From NCBI GenBank assembly GCA_007644065.1, contig VJWN01000014.1, forward strand, positions 1,248,270-1,312,269: 64,000 nucleotides of DNA. Direction: 5' to 3'. The number at the start of each line of letters is the position of its first letter. Position 1 is the stretch's first letter. The translations under genes and the position numbers were made by a program. The notes beneath the pieces are model-generated. The model had not been told where the DNA came from and made no database searches. It saw only the letters and a list, made by a program, of their open reading frames with translations. Shown here piece by piece: positions 24,275 to 35,721 of this stretch. This DNA comes from Margaritispora aquatica (taxonomy: Eukaryota; Ascomycota; Leotiomycetes; Helotiales; Discinellaceae).

Positions 24275-25200
24275 GGGCATGGCTCTGACCAGAAAGTAAA
24301 AGGGGGAAATAGTGGAACAGTGGAGTCGCGGAATAATGGAATAGTGGAATAATGGCATCGTGGATGGGACGAAGAATTGAATAATGATGAAGTGGATCGG
24401 TACGGGAGGTGCATCTTCCATCAGGAGAACTGTGCTTTTCCAATTATTTCCTTAAATCTCTTCCTCCTATTTGGTCGGTTTGGTCTGGTCTGATCCGTTC
24501 TCGTCTCTGCATCGTGCCATATTCCGGGTGCAAGCAATAATAGTAACCGTGATATTGGTGACAGTGGCAAAAGAGACCAGGGGCCTGAGAAAGTGAGAAT
24601 TAGCCGCCCTATGCGGGCTGAAAAAGAAAAAAAATAAAGAAAAAAATAAAATAAAATGTAAGGTAAGGTACAGACTACGGAGGAGGTACGACAGGTGCAG
24701 AATCAGGGCACGGCCAGGGCAGAATATGCAATATGCAATAGTAAGTACGGAATATGATAAGGTAAGATCTCACCAAAGCAGAGGGGAGATATGCAAGCCG
24801 GAAAGAGGTCCGAGGGTCGGTGGATTGTGAATATAAATATGTATATACAAATAAGTAGTTTACAAGTAGGGTAAGCAATGTGATTTGATCATTTGGAAAT
24901 CGGGAAGTTATACTATAGTCGATATAATCGGGTGTATATCTGTCACTTGACATATTCATAGCACTTGGAGGCTATAATGCATAGTACCACACTTGCACAA
25001 GTAAGGTAATAAGAAATGTGAGAGATAGAAAGTGACGTGAAGGGAGAAACTGGGAGGTGTGTTGGTTGTGTAACATCAATAGATCGAGAGTAGAGAGTCG
25101 AGAGGTAGTGTGCATGCATATTGCATATTAGGAATAGCCGAGCCAGCTCTCCTAAGGTAGCACAGTAGGGAAATGAAAATAAGGTTAGATCTAAAGGTAT

Positions 25201-25236
25201 AATCTACCTTAATCTACCTTAATCTACCTCAATCTA
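25201..25236 (+). repeat. AATCTACCTT decamer tandem repeat
   Basis: Three full copies and a partial fourth, with one T-to-C change in the third copy. Confidence 0.9.
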
Positions 25237-25618
25237 GTCGGATTTATCCAAAGCGAGATTTGGACTCTTTTGGTAATGGTAGATTGCTATTATTCGGAAT
25301 TCTTCTTTACAAATAATCACCTACCTACTGTCAACCGTCAACCATCTCCCATCTCACATCTCACCAGCACGCACCTCGGTCTAAAAATATGTCGACGGTT
25401 CTGTCTGTTCTGTACTGTCTAGGACTGCACGGATGAATATCTCACGCCACTCTCTCCATCCCCCACCACACCAAAACCAATCCTGGCTTTCTTTGTCTCT
25501 CTCTCTTCCCTCCACCTTTGGCCATTCATCCACAATTCAACACTACCACCACCAAACAGAACCACCCTCACCAGCACTCGAACCCTCCCTATCCGGCCGC
25601 AACGACAAGCCTTCCCTC

Positions 25619-25650
25619 GTGTGTGTGTGTGTGTGTGTGTCTCTCTCTCT
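25619..25650 (+). repeat. (GT)11(CT)5 compound microsatellite
   Basis: Eleven GT units run directly into five CT units, inside the CT-rich tract upstream of MED8. Confidence 0.95.
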
Positions 25651-26390
25651 CACTCTCTGTCTTCCCAGTAGCTCCAGCAGTGTCCCACAGTCTCTCCCAG
25701 CAGAGCAGTCATTCATTTATTCCACCAACACAAGGCAATCCCAGCTGTGTTTGACGGCATCCAACATTCCTCTCAGCCCATCCCGTTCCGTTCTCTGTCC
25801 CACATCAGCTCGTCCCTCAGCAGCATCAACGTCAGCAACAGCAGCAGCCAAAATCCCAGCGTTTTGTCACTTCGACCCCCCTTGGCAACTGTTTCCAACG
25901 CCCACGCTCATGCTTACGCCCCCCGCATATCCCCAGAAGAAGTCAATCTATATCCTGCGATCTGTATCTCCATGCAGGAATCCGTCACTAATTGGGCAAC
26001 CCGTTTCGCACGCACAGCACGGCAGCAGTACATGCACAGTGCACAGTAGACACAGTAGGGCAAAGCATATACGAATAGTACCTAGTACCTTATACCTCAT
26101 ACCTAGTACCTTGTACAGGTTGTACAGTACCTGCAGCAAGAAGTCGTTTTGAACTTTGGTGAATCACTCAGCCTGACGTGCACCAAATCCAATCGCCGTG
26201 TGTTGGAGCAGCAGAGATCGAACGACGCATACGCCTTCTACGAGTACTCATCATCGATTATTGTCATCCCTCACAATAGTGAATTCAACCCCAGCCTCAA
26301 AATCTTGGATCTGCCTTCCGGCCTGCAAGAAAGGGATCTGCAAGGTCCTCTCAAAGCAGTACTCGAGGGATAAAATTGCCCATCACAGCA

Positions 26391-27184
26391 ATGGCGCAGA
26401 CCCATCTGACACAAGAGGATTTGAAGGCGTTGGAGCAGACACGGAGAGGCCTAAATGCACTCACCAACAACATCGCATCATTCAGACAAGACATTCTGCG
26501 AAGCAGCCCTCTTCCCAAAGTGTCTGCCGATCCTTCCCCCAGCTATCACACCTGATCCCCCGCTGACTGTTGCTTTGCAGAACATCTCTTCAGGCTACGG
26601 CTACCATTTTGGCCAACAATTTTCAAGGCTTGACAACGCACATGGCACGTCACTCTGAGCTGTTCAACAAGACGGTCATTTATCCTTCTACGAATTATCC
26701 GGGGCGCACGCAGGAGGGTCCGTTGAATGCGTTGTTGCGCAAGAAATTGGAGCCGCCGATCGCTGCGTGGGTGGAGGAGGGACGTGAAGTTGCGACAAAC
26801 GCCAACGCAGGTTCTACGAGCGACAAAGACCAGAGGGAGTTTGCAGAATGGGCCCGCGGGTTCATTGATGAGCGGGTTAAGAAATATGCTCTAGAGGAGG
26901 CGGATGATAACTACACAGCAGAGGAGCGAGAGCAAGGCATCGAGACGGTCAGGACGGGTTTGAAGAGGAAACTTGACGACGATGACGAAAGTGATGATGA
27001 AGATGAGGAAATGGAGGATGCCCCCGTCGCAGATCTCTCTGCGAGCATGCCAACGATTGATCATGAAGCAATGGGAATGGGTGAGGTCAAGAGGAATCCG
27101 TTCACCAGGCCAAGAACCGCTCCGATGACTTGGATGTTTGCTACGGCCGGAACAGCAACTGAACCGAATACCATCAGGCGTTGA
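26391..27184 (+). CDS. MED8: Mediator of RNA polymerase II transcription subunit 8
   Basis: Proposed exons 26391-26521 and 26581-27184 give 244 residues. The 59-nt intron has a weak GTCTGC donor but a good GCTGAC branch and TTTGCAG end, and only this donor keeps the frame. The N terminus reads LTQEDLKALEQTRRGLNAL, then SSPLP, SLQATATILANN and YPSTNYPGRTQEG. LLRKKLEPPIAAWVEEGRE follows. This is the order found in fungal MED8, a subunit of the Mediator head module that bridges regulators and RNA polymerase II in the nucleus. An acidic stretch (DDDDESDDEDEEMED) sits near residue 180. The end, RTAPMTWMFATAGT, only partly matches the expected conserved tail. The gene has a long CT-rich upstream region. 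Confidence 0.85.
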
Positions 27185-27994
27185 AATCTTCTCATCTTTA
27201 TAGGTTCTCGCAAGACTGCGGTAGCAACATTTCAACAGGTCGTTCAAAGATTTCATCTTGAATTCGAACGGGGATAATGAAAGTCCGATCCCGATCAGGA
27301 CAATCCACAACTTCACCAAACAACGAATATGGAAAATGGTCCCAGAGGTATCAATTACCTATGGAAATCATTGGCACCGATCATAATTAGATCAATGTCC
27401 TCTTCTGGGTTCCAAGACCGGTTATCGTGTCAGCCTTATGTCAGATTCTCGCTCTTACGGACCTACTCGTAAACACCGGCCCAATTGTTGTCAAAGCCCT
27501 CCGGGATTTTCTTCCAAAATACGTCCGTAGCCCTCCGTCGAACGAATACCCCAACTCAATTATCAGATACTCTCCGAATAACCCCCCAAAAGATGGGTTT
27601 ACAGGTCGTGACTTGCCACCGTCCGCGGGGTAAAGCGGTACAAGACGGAAGTACCGTCAGACGAACTCCTGTCATTGGCATACAACGTGCCACTGCAGAT
27701 AGCTTTCCTCAGCCGCACGCTTTGCGTGTCTGACGGTTCAGCTGAGTCTCGGGCATGAGATTAAAAACATATAATGACCGTTGACCCTTTTATTGCCATT
27801 CTACCTTGCTTTTGTTGCACGTTCTTGTGTTATGTTGACTGATCAATTGTCCTGCACCTCGATTACTGTATCTCACGCGTGACTGGACTATTCCACACCT
27901 AAAGGACATTCCTCATCTACCTTTTTGTTCTGGATTTTGAAGCAGCAACCTCTTTGTATTTTCTTCTCGATTGCGGGGTATTTTAATCGGAGAT
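27185..27994. other. Intergenic region
   Basis: 3' region of MED8 and promoter of the next gene. Open frames are short and motif-free. No RNA gene or repeat of note. Confidence 0.6.
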
Positions 27995-29275
27995 ATGAGC
28001 ATGTCAATGGCTTCTCGACCGCTTCCTGATTTTACGTTTCCTCCCAAGTCTCGCTACGCCAACATATCAAGGCCAAAGCGTGCTCAAGAACAACTACCGG
28101 TGCCCGAAAGACCCAAAATCTCTCACGCAACACCTAATTTTGGCTTCAAATCATTCCCAGTTCCTGCTCCTGCTCCAAGCGCTGTTGATTCCTCGAAAAC
28201 CATGGCAAGACCGGAATCCCCAACAACCACACACCACGATTCACCCTTCCTTAGAATACCTTTGGAGATTCGCCTGCAGATATATGGCTATATAATCTCT
28301 TCCTCCAAGATCCACCACTGCTACCTAGCGCCTCTACCACACGACCAGCCTACATCAGTTAGAGGGATGAACACAGAGGAATTCCATACTGTCATGCTGA
28401 GGCCATCATACATAACGCCGCCTACCTCGTTTTCACCGTCTTATCCCCATGGACGTATGGAGAAAGTAGATAGGAAATGGATCGTGACTCGCAGTGAGAA
28501 CGGAGAAGCGAGGGAGTGTGTTGTTGTAGACGGGACTGGAGGCAAGGAAATCAGGGGCAAGATCCCGACTGGGCTGCTAGCGTCTTGCAAGCAGGTGTAT
28601 GGTGAAGCACGGAGACTACCATTTGAGAGTGGCACATTCACGTTCATCAATTGGTTCTGGTCCGGCATATATGCTGCGAACAGGTTCACGAACAATCTTG
28701 CGCCATGGCAGGCTGAGAGTTTGAGGAGTGTTTGGATTGAAGTTCTGGGAGGTGATTTACGCGATGGCGGTGGTTGTGATTGTGGCTGTGGTGGCGATAC
28801 AATAGGAAGGGGGAAGGGGTTGGGTGAATGGATTGATGTTTGTGGGCTCTGGAAAGGAGTGAGAAGTTTGAGGGTTGTGGTAAAAGGTGCTTTGGGTGTT
28901 CAGCACATACGAGCCGAGAATAGCGAAGCAGACGAAACGATGACCGATCCGAAGGAGGAGATGAAGGAAATCCACGCAATTCTCAATGTCACGTCCGAAT
29001 GGGTGACTCGTGGTCTACTTTCCCTCCGGGCCCTAAGGTATCTCGAGCTGGATATCGAAGATGAGGATGTGGAGAGGGCGGAGAAGGTTGAGTTTTGTGC
29101 TGATTTAGGGGTGGTGTTGGCGAGAACTGGGAATGGCGATGGGAATGAGAACGGGGATGTGAGGGTTGTGTTCAGGGAAAGGGTCGAGGTACAGAGGAAG
29201 GAAGTCCCCAATAAGGAGTTCAAATGGTTTGGAGGCGAGCCGGGCGATGAGATGATCTGGGGGGATGGGAGTTGA
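27995..29275 (+). CDS. DUF7730/F-box-like protein, 426 aa
   Basis: Intronless. I take the ATG at 27995 as the start, because the open frame upstream of it has no earlier ATG. After a Pro/Ser-rich N terminus comes PFLRIPLEIRLQIYGYII, the hallmark start of a large fungal family usually labelled DUF7730 or F-box-like. It is followed by LLASCKQVYGEARRLPF and FINWFWSGIYAA. The C-terminal half reads like the usual continuation (ESLRSVWIEVLGG, RALRYLELDIEDED). F-box-like members are thought to act as substrate-binding parts of ubiquitin ligases, but that is inference for this protein. A Cys/Gly cluster (GGCDCGCGGD) interrupts the conserved region. Confidence 0.85.
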   Translation: MSMSMASRPLPDFTFPPKSRYANISRPKRAQEQLPVPERPKISHATPNFGFKSFPVPAPAPSAVDSSKTMARPESPTTTHHDSPFLRIPLEIRLQIYGYIISSSKIHHCYLAPLPHDQPTSVRGMNTEEFHTVMLRPSYITPPTSFSPSYPHGRMEKVDRKWIVTRSENGEARECVVVDGTGGKEIRGKIPTGLLASCKQVYGEARRLPFESGTFTFINWFWSGIYAANRFTNNLAPWQAESLRSVWIEVLGGDLRDGGGCDCGCGGDTIGRGKGLGEWIDVCGLWKGVRSLRVVVKGALGVQHIRAENSEADETMTDPKEEMKEIHAILNVTSEWVTRGLLSLRALRYLELDIEDEDVERAEKVEFCADLGVVLARTGNGDGNENGDVRVVFRERVEVQRKEVPNKEFKWFGGEPGDEMIWGDGS

Positions 29276-30895
29276 GTTTTTGAGCTAGGAGCAGCGAGGA
29301 GTGAGGAATGAGGAATGAGGATGGGGAAAGAGGTGGTGGAAGAAGAAGAATGATCAATTCTCTCTACTCCAGTCACTATCCAGATACTTGTTTAATTCTA
29401 AATTGATCCAACTTATCCAGACTAATTATTCTCAGTCATCCTGTATGTTTTCTCTACATTCAAATCTACTGTACTATATCTCGATGAAGGCTGTTTGAGA
29501 CTTGTCTACCACCTCTTCACCTCTTCACTCACTCGCTCACGCCGTCTAGCAATTCATCTTTTCGAGTATGTGGAAGATTTACTCCCCATAGTTACCTGAT
29601 TGAGAAGATATCGATACCAATCTCAAACTGAGCTCCAGCTCCAGCTCCAGCTTCAGCTCTAGCGCCAGCTCTCTTTAGGGGTGGCAATTGCTGATTGAGA
29701 CCCTCCAAGTGACCACGCTCGCTTTGCGAGAGCATACATCGATCGCCAGCCAAGAGCACGAACTCGAAGAGAGGATGTGGATGTGGGTGTGTGGATATTT
29801 TGTGTGGATGTTTGTGGTTGTGTTTGTGGTTGTGGCGATGGGAGGAATCTGGGACTTCGTCTGTTCATATTCAAGCTTCGTGTTTCCAGTCTCTGGTGTC
29901 TAGTTTTTAGTCTCGAAGGACAAAAGGGGTAGTTATTCTCTTTGCTTCCACTTTAAAAAATACAGCACGGTACGCAGAGGGTGAGGGCGAGGCCAGTGAG
30001 TGCGAATTAAGATAATAAGCTGCACGTGTGTAACTGTGAAATCTTTGTCTGGGACTACCATACGCTCTTAGGTAACCAATTTGCGTTAAGATCCGTAATT
30101 CGATACTTAATCTGCTGACAAGTGAGAGGCTTCACGGTCTTACGGTCTTGCAGACTTGTAGACTTGCTCGCCCATGCTCGAATCATCCATCCACCCCTTT
30201 AGTCAGATCTCTTTCTTGCACAAAAAGATTATCTGTCGATAGGATTTGGAAGTGAGTCATGAGATTGAAATTGAAATCGAACTTCTTGGTGAATGCTGCG
30301 TGTTTGGAAATTAATTGGCTCAGATAGATGGATGCATGGATATATAATCCGTAGAAAGAAGCACAAGAGCAACACGCATCACTTAAACATCTTCGAGTTT
30401 ATGCCTTCATCACATCTGTTCCAAGAACCTACCTGAGTTAATTATTACCCTACTGCAATGTTGGCTTGATTTGACCTCTCGATATCTCTCAGCAAGGAAT
30501 TGTCACTTGCCATCAACACTTCAGGTCAAATCACATGCCTGTATACGAGTTGGAACCCCATAATTACCATATCGAGGAATGTCGTTGGTCAGTTTTGGAT
30601 CTCTGAAAGCAAGAGGCGAGAACGAATGGCCAGGAATCATCTGAAGACTCGCTCGAGCCTCTTGGTTTGTTTTAGCGACTGTGGAATTACCGGGCGCTGC
30701 TATGCTATGTTGGGGTTGAGGGATAGAGGGAGCCAAATGATTGTGCTAAAAACCCATATTCACCTCACTTACATGGCTAGGAAACAGAACAACGATGAAT
30801 ACTTTGTCTATTTACGGCAGCATAAACATAATATCTTGATGTATTTCCTACTTAGCTATCTAGAGTACAAGATAATAAAAATATCAATCTAGATA
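29276..30895. other. Intergenic region, 1.6 kb
   Basis: Lies between convergent genes. It holds a (CAGCTC)n tract at 29631-29672 and other short repeats. The 130-codon plus-strand frame at 30500-30892 has no recognisable content and runs into the 3' end of the minus-strand regulator. Confidence 0.6.
29631..29672 (+). repeat. AGCTCC/CAGCTC hexamer repeat
   Basis: About seven imperfect copies of AGCTCC with single-base variants. Confidence 0.85.
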
Positions 30896-33453
30896 TCAAA
30901 CATGACCCGGCCACATCAGCCAATCTTTCTCTCCACCCTCAATATCCCCAAAACCTGAGCCTGAGCCGGAACCGCGGGTCACGCTATCAAGAAACGCCAT
31001 ATCAATGCCTTGGAAAGCCCAGTCTTCAACTCCGGCCATGAGATCTGGGTATTGGTATTGCGATAGTAATCCATCGGGAGGAGAAGCAGTGTCTGGAAAC
31101 TGTGGCGCGAATTGCGCCGTTGAGATTGCATCGTTGGAGAGTTGAGTTTGTTGCCCATACGTGCCAGAAGCCGCATGCAGCATTGATAGAGTCTCGCTAG
31201 CTTGATGACTAGCAAAGGAATCTGAGGACTCCGAAGCATTATTCGAATTGTTCAGTCCTGAATGCTGAATCTGCGTTCCTACCTTTTGCATCGCATTCGG
31301 ATCTGAATTCGACTTTGCCATCAGTATCTCCTTTTCGCGACTCAGCCGAGCGCTCTGAATCGAACAACACAGCTTCGCCATCATACTCCCCGCATCTTGG
31401 CCCGGAACGAAGCGATTATCGTCATCATCCTCCAACTGCTTGACCTCGCCACTATCTGGGTCCACAACAGGCGTATCACACTTCAATACAACAGCCGGGG
31501 CTGAGGATGAAGAGGCAGAGAAGAGATCTAACGTTCCGTCCGCGACTTGAAGTTCAATCGCTGCCAAAACGCGCAGACAATCCCCGCTTTGTGTGCCCAG
31601 CCGATCATTGTTCAGCGTGCCTATTGAGATCATGAGGTCCGCTACCTGGCTGATTGTGGCGCGGTCGAGGGGACTTTGGTGAGCGAGGATGTTGTTTGGC
31701 AAGGGGGAAGAGGACGGCGGAGTGGTAGAATGCTGGTGTTGATGTTGGTAGCTGTCGATGTGCGCGAGGATTAGAGTCATGCTTGCTTCGAGGCCGAGGA
31801 AGCTGACTACTCGGTAGGAAGAGCAGATGCGATTGTAGTTCCTGAAGGCGATAAAGCGCGCGAGGAGCTCCCGCGAAGCGGTCACGCACATCATTTTCGA
31901 ATATTGGTATTCGTGCTTCTTATTGTGTGACGGTTGGTGAAGAAGCATGTATGACAGATGCAATTGATTGAGGAGATTGTAGTGGCGCATTTGGACCATG
32001 AGCCGATGTGTTTCATTGTGTAGGGTTTCTGGGTTGTGAGAGGTGCTTGAGAAATTGGGTGTCAACCACCAGGTGCTTGGCATTATTTTCGCTGCGCGTT
32101 GGAGGTCGAGGTCGATGGCTTGGGTTTGAGCAAAGTCTTCAGAGTTGGACTGGGTGTCGTTCCGTGATAGTATCCGAGAAGCGATGGCGTTGTGTGTCCA
32201 TTCAAGATGAACTAATGGACTTTTGTTGCCACCAGCAAGCACGGCATCAGAACCCATACGCTGATCCGCAGATGCTTGTGGTAGGCCTAGAAGCAAACAC
32301 AGAGAACGATCGCAATGTAGTAGTTGGAACCAGAAAGAGAGTGGATCAGATCTCTTGACAGCGCTCCTACGATCGAGGATTCGGTATGGGACGGATCGAT
32401 GCAGACCCATTATCTGAGCGAATGTGATGGCTCGCCTGTTAGAAATCAGGCTCTTTCGTAGGTTTCCCCAGTTGAGATGGTACTCAGACTCGAGGATTAT
32501 GCATTCCAATCCCTCGATACTCGTGACGAGCTCATCGTTCGTGGTGATGAGCATAGCGGCGGTTTTGGCGAGGCGTTTTGCGATTTCTCGTGGCGGTTCG
32601 GATAGCTGTTCGAGCCTACTGTGGATGGTAGGATGGACATGCTGAAGATATGTGGCGAGCGTGAGCATATATTTTGCTACTAGAGTTGGATGTTGATCTG
32701 CTTTGGGGATGCGGAGTAAGTGTTCGGTTTTTAGTGCAGTGGTGGATAACACGGGTGTCTCTCCGCTGGTACTGCTTATTATTTGAATGTCCTCCTCGGA
32801 AGGAAAAGCGCTCAATAGCTGGTAAGATAACGTGTAATTTTCACCAAATCTAGTCAACGCATGTTGCAAGGGCGAGGGCTGATGAGATTCTAACAAGATA
32901 TTGAAGGTTCGCTCTGAGATAGCGTGATGCTGGTAATATACTTAGCATAACTCTAGCAGGTAAGATCACATCTCTAGTATTAGAAACGTACCTCTAAATT
33001 CTTCTTCTCACAGGGAAGTAGTGCCAATTCATCATCTTCATGGATCGAAGCAGGAGTTCTTAACCCCGTACCTTCGCATCCACCATCCTCGCTAAACTTC
33101 CCTCCACCACTCCTACTGCCAACAGACACTCGCTCCTCCTTCGCAACTTTCTCAAGCAACCTCTCAAGTCTATCCTCGACGCGCACGACTCTTTCACGCA
33201 TTTGGCGCGCCTTGTCAATGTGTTCCGAGACCTCCTCAGGAAAGTCCTGACTCACGCATTTGATGCGACGGCTTCGGCATCCTGTACATACAACACTCTC
33301 ATGTTCATACAAACACTTAAGTTTACGTCGCTTGCATTCCCAGCAGCTGCGAGTTCCTTTGCGTACTTTTCTCCGCTTGGCTTCGGGCCCGAGGGCCACG
33401 GGGCTAGGATTGTCTTGGCTTGTTGAGCGACGCATTGGAGTGTGTTTTATCAT
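30896..33453 (-). CDS. Zn2Cys6 transcription factor, 831 aa
   Basis: Proposed exons 33453-32992 and 32929-30896. The 62-nt intron starts GTACGT, has a GCTAAG branch and ends TTACCAG; both sides are phase 0. The binuclear zinc cluster has cysteines at 37, 40, 47, 56, 59 and 66 (C-x2-C-x6-C-x8-C-x2-C-x6-C), preceded by a basic KRRKVRKGTR stretch. A short coiled coil follows at about 75-110. The fungal-specific transcription factor domain lies at about 270-420 (LRKSLISNRRAITFAQIMGL, SFWFQLLHCDRSLCLLLGLP). It should bind DNA in the nucleus as a dimer. It is divergently transcribed from an MFS exporter 445 bp away, a common arrangement for a pathway regulator and its transporter. The shared promoter is rich in CTCGG/CCGAG motifs. 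Target and inducer are unknown. Confidence 0.92.
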
Positions 33454-33526
33454 ATGAGTCTGGGCATATGGTGAACAAGAATAGGTGTAGAATCAATGTC
33501 GGAGGAATGAAGTGGACTGAACAAAG

Positions 33527-33763
33527 CCGAGTCGGGGGACACAAGCACTTTTGAAGTTGGAGGTGGAGAAAAGGAGAAGCGAAATGCTGACAAACTCACG
33601 ACTCGTCCGTCCGAGCCCTCGGAGGAAGTGAACGAGCAGGCCACGTGATGTACATCCAGCACGCCCAGCTCCGAGAATCATAACGATCAATCCTAATATT
33701 ATCTTTGGCCCGAGATCTTGGTGGCTTCATGGATTTGATCTCGGAAATTCGAAGGGACCTCGG
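33527..33763. promoter_or_regulatory. CTCGG/CCGAG motif cluster in divergent promoter
   Basis: Seven copies of CTCGG or its complement CCGAG lie in 237 bp: 33527, 33611, 33618, 33671, 33710, 33740 and 33759. Two pairs form inverted repeats, CCGAG-CC-CTCGG at 33611-33622 and CCGAGATC...GATCTCGG at 33710-33744 (19-bp spacer). Zn2Cys6 dimers typically bind paired CGG triplets, so these are candidate sites for the adjacent factor. A CACGTG E-box is at 33642-33647. Confidence 0.6.
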
Positions 33764-33898
33764 ACAAAGGTCAAAAATGACAAGTTAACAATGAAAAATA
33801 CTTAAGAATGAACCTTTGCTACAATCCCTGATCATTGCTCTCTCATTCAGCATTCTTACACTCCTTCAATTGTCACATTTACTTTGTCTTCACAAATC

Positions 33899-35721
33899 AT
33901 GACCGAGACCACCGCTGTCTCAGAACTCGAGAAAAAGCTCGACATGGGGAATCCAAGTGGATCGTCTACTGAAAGCCCATCTGTACTAGAGGACAGCGAG
34001 CTTGAGAAGAACACGGTCGAATCTCCAAATTCCAGTGATGAAGTCAACGAGGATGAATACGCTCATGGTTTTACCCTCGGTTTGATTATGCTCGGTCTCG
34101 GACTGGGAGTCTTCCTCGTAGCTCTCGACCAGGTAAGCCAATTCAGTCCCTCAACCTCTCATTTACAAAATACTAACCTGTATCCCTTTGCCTCACAGAG
34201 CATACTGGCAACTGCAATTCCAAAAATTACCGACCAGTTTCACAGTCTCTCAGATGTCTCCTGGTATGGTTCCGCATACTTTATCACCATCGGCGGTTCC
34301 CAAGCCGCGTGGGGTAAGGGTTACAAGTACTTCTCTACAAAACTCGCTTTCCTGCTGTCACTCTTTGTCTTCGAAATCGGCAGTCTTATTTGTGGCGTTG
34401 CGCCCAATTCTACGACGCTCATAATTGGTCGTGCCATTGCTGGTCTTGGAGGTGCGGGTGTGGGGTCTGGTGCTTATACCATTATTGCGTTTGCAGCGAG
34501 TCCAAAGCAGAGACCTATGATGCTTGGACTTGTTGGCTCATCATATGGAATTGCTTCGGTTATTGGGCCACTGCTTGGTGGCGCTTTTACTACGAAGGCG
34601 ACGTGGAGATGGTGTAAGTGATTGATCCTGATCTTGCTCTTGCACCCTTTATATGAAAAGGCACTCGCTTACTCGGACCACTCCCAGGCTTCTACATTAA
34701 CCTTCCCATCGGTGCCGTCGTTGCTGGCACCATCGTCTTCTTCTTCCATCCACCCCAAGCAGCGAACTCCATATCCGTCTCCCTGAAAGAGAAATTTCTG
34801 CAAATGGACCCGATCGGCACGATTCTCTCCATGGGCTGCATCGTTTGCTTTCTCATGGCTTTACAATACGGCGGACAAACGCACCCTTGGAAGTCTAGCA
34901 CTGTGATCGGCCTACTCGTTGGTTTCGTCCTGCTGGCCATCGCTTTTGGCGCGTGGGAGTTCTACCAAGGTGAGCGCGCAGGTGTCGTGCCCCGTCTGAT
35001 GCGCGATCGCAATGTTTGGGTCTCCTCTATGTACGCTCTGTTTTTTGGCGGCTCATACTTCATCGCTGTTTTCTACCTGCCCATTTACTTCCAGAGCATC
35101 GACAACGTCAGCCCTATCCAATCTGGCGTCCGCAATTTGCCACTAATCATTGCCGTCACGTTTGCGGTCATAACATCTGGCGCGCTGGTCTCCAAGACTG
35201 GTATCGCGACTCCATTCGCTGTTGGTGGTGCGGTGGTCGCTATCGTCGGGTGTGGTTTATTGTATACACTTGACATTGGGAGTAGCTCGGGGAAATGGAT
35301 TGGTTACCAGATTATCGCTGGCCTTGGATGGGGTTTTTCGTACCAACTTCCTATCATGGTTGGGCAGGGAACATCCCAACCTTCTGATATCCCATCCGTC
35401 ACGGCTATCATTCTCTTCTTCCAGCTCTTCGGTGGTGCTATCGGCATTTCCTCCGCACAATCCGCCTTCGTGAACCAGATCCTTGCGCACCTCCCCCAAG
35501 GAATCAGTGGTCCCAAACTCCTCGCCACAGGTGCCACGCAGCTCCGCTCTGTCTTCTCAATCGATGAGCTCCCGGGCATATTAAAAGCTTACATTGCGGG
35601 TATTAATGCTGCGTTTGCGGTTGCCGTGGGTATGCTTGGTATCTCGGTTTTGTTGAGTGTTTGTGGAAAGTGGAAGAGGTTGGATATCCAGAAATTGGCG
35701 GGTGGTGGAGCTGCAGCTTGA
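33899..35721 (+). CDS. MFS exporter, DHA2 14-TMS type, 560 aa
   Basis: Proposed exons 33899-34132, 34199-34613 and 34688-35721. Intron 1 is 66 nt (GTAAGC, TACTAAC, CTCACAG) and frame-neutral, so it is read through in a naive translation. Intron 2 is 74 nt and restores TWRWCFYINLPIGAV. The acidic N terminus (about 55 residues) precedes the first membrane span (LGLIMLGLGLGVFLVALDQ). Family motifs are LDQSILATAIPKITDQFHSL, WYGSAYFIT, and the antiporter motif C region SSYGIASVIGPLLGGAF. Fourteen spans are expected in the plasma or vacuolar membrane. Relatives export toxins, antifungals or secondary metabolites by proton antiport; the substrate here is unknown. It is divergent from the Zn2Cys6 gene. 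The ATG at 33899 is the only credible start. Confidence 0.93.

Larger units (their letters stand above)
21943..26390. other. Gene-poor region, 4.4 kb
   Basis: No supported gene. The part next to 21943 is GA-rich on the plus strand, that is CT-rich on the minus strand, which fits a long promoter or leader for the minus-strand gene. The part before 26391 is CT-rich on the plus strand (25440-25700), which fits the promoter or leader of MED8. Several microsatellites lie between them. Confidence 0.5.

Noticed and set aside
25433..26152. 239-codon plus-strand open frame upstream of MED8
   Set aside because: It translates microsatellites and CT-rich leader sequence and has no domain. It fits a promoter or leader better than a gene.
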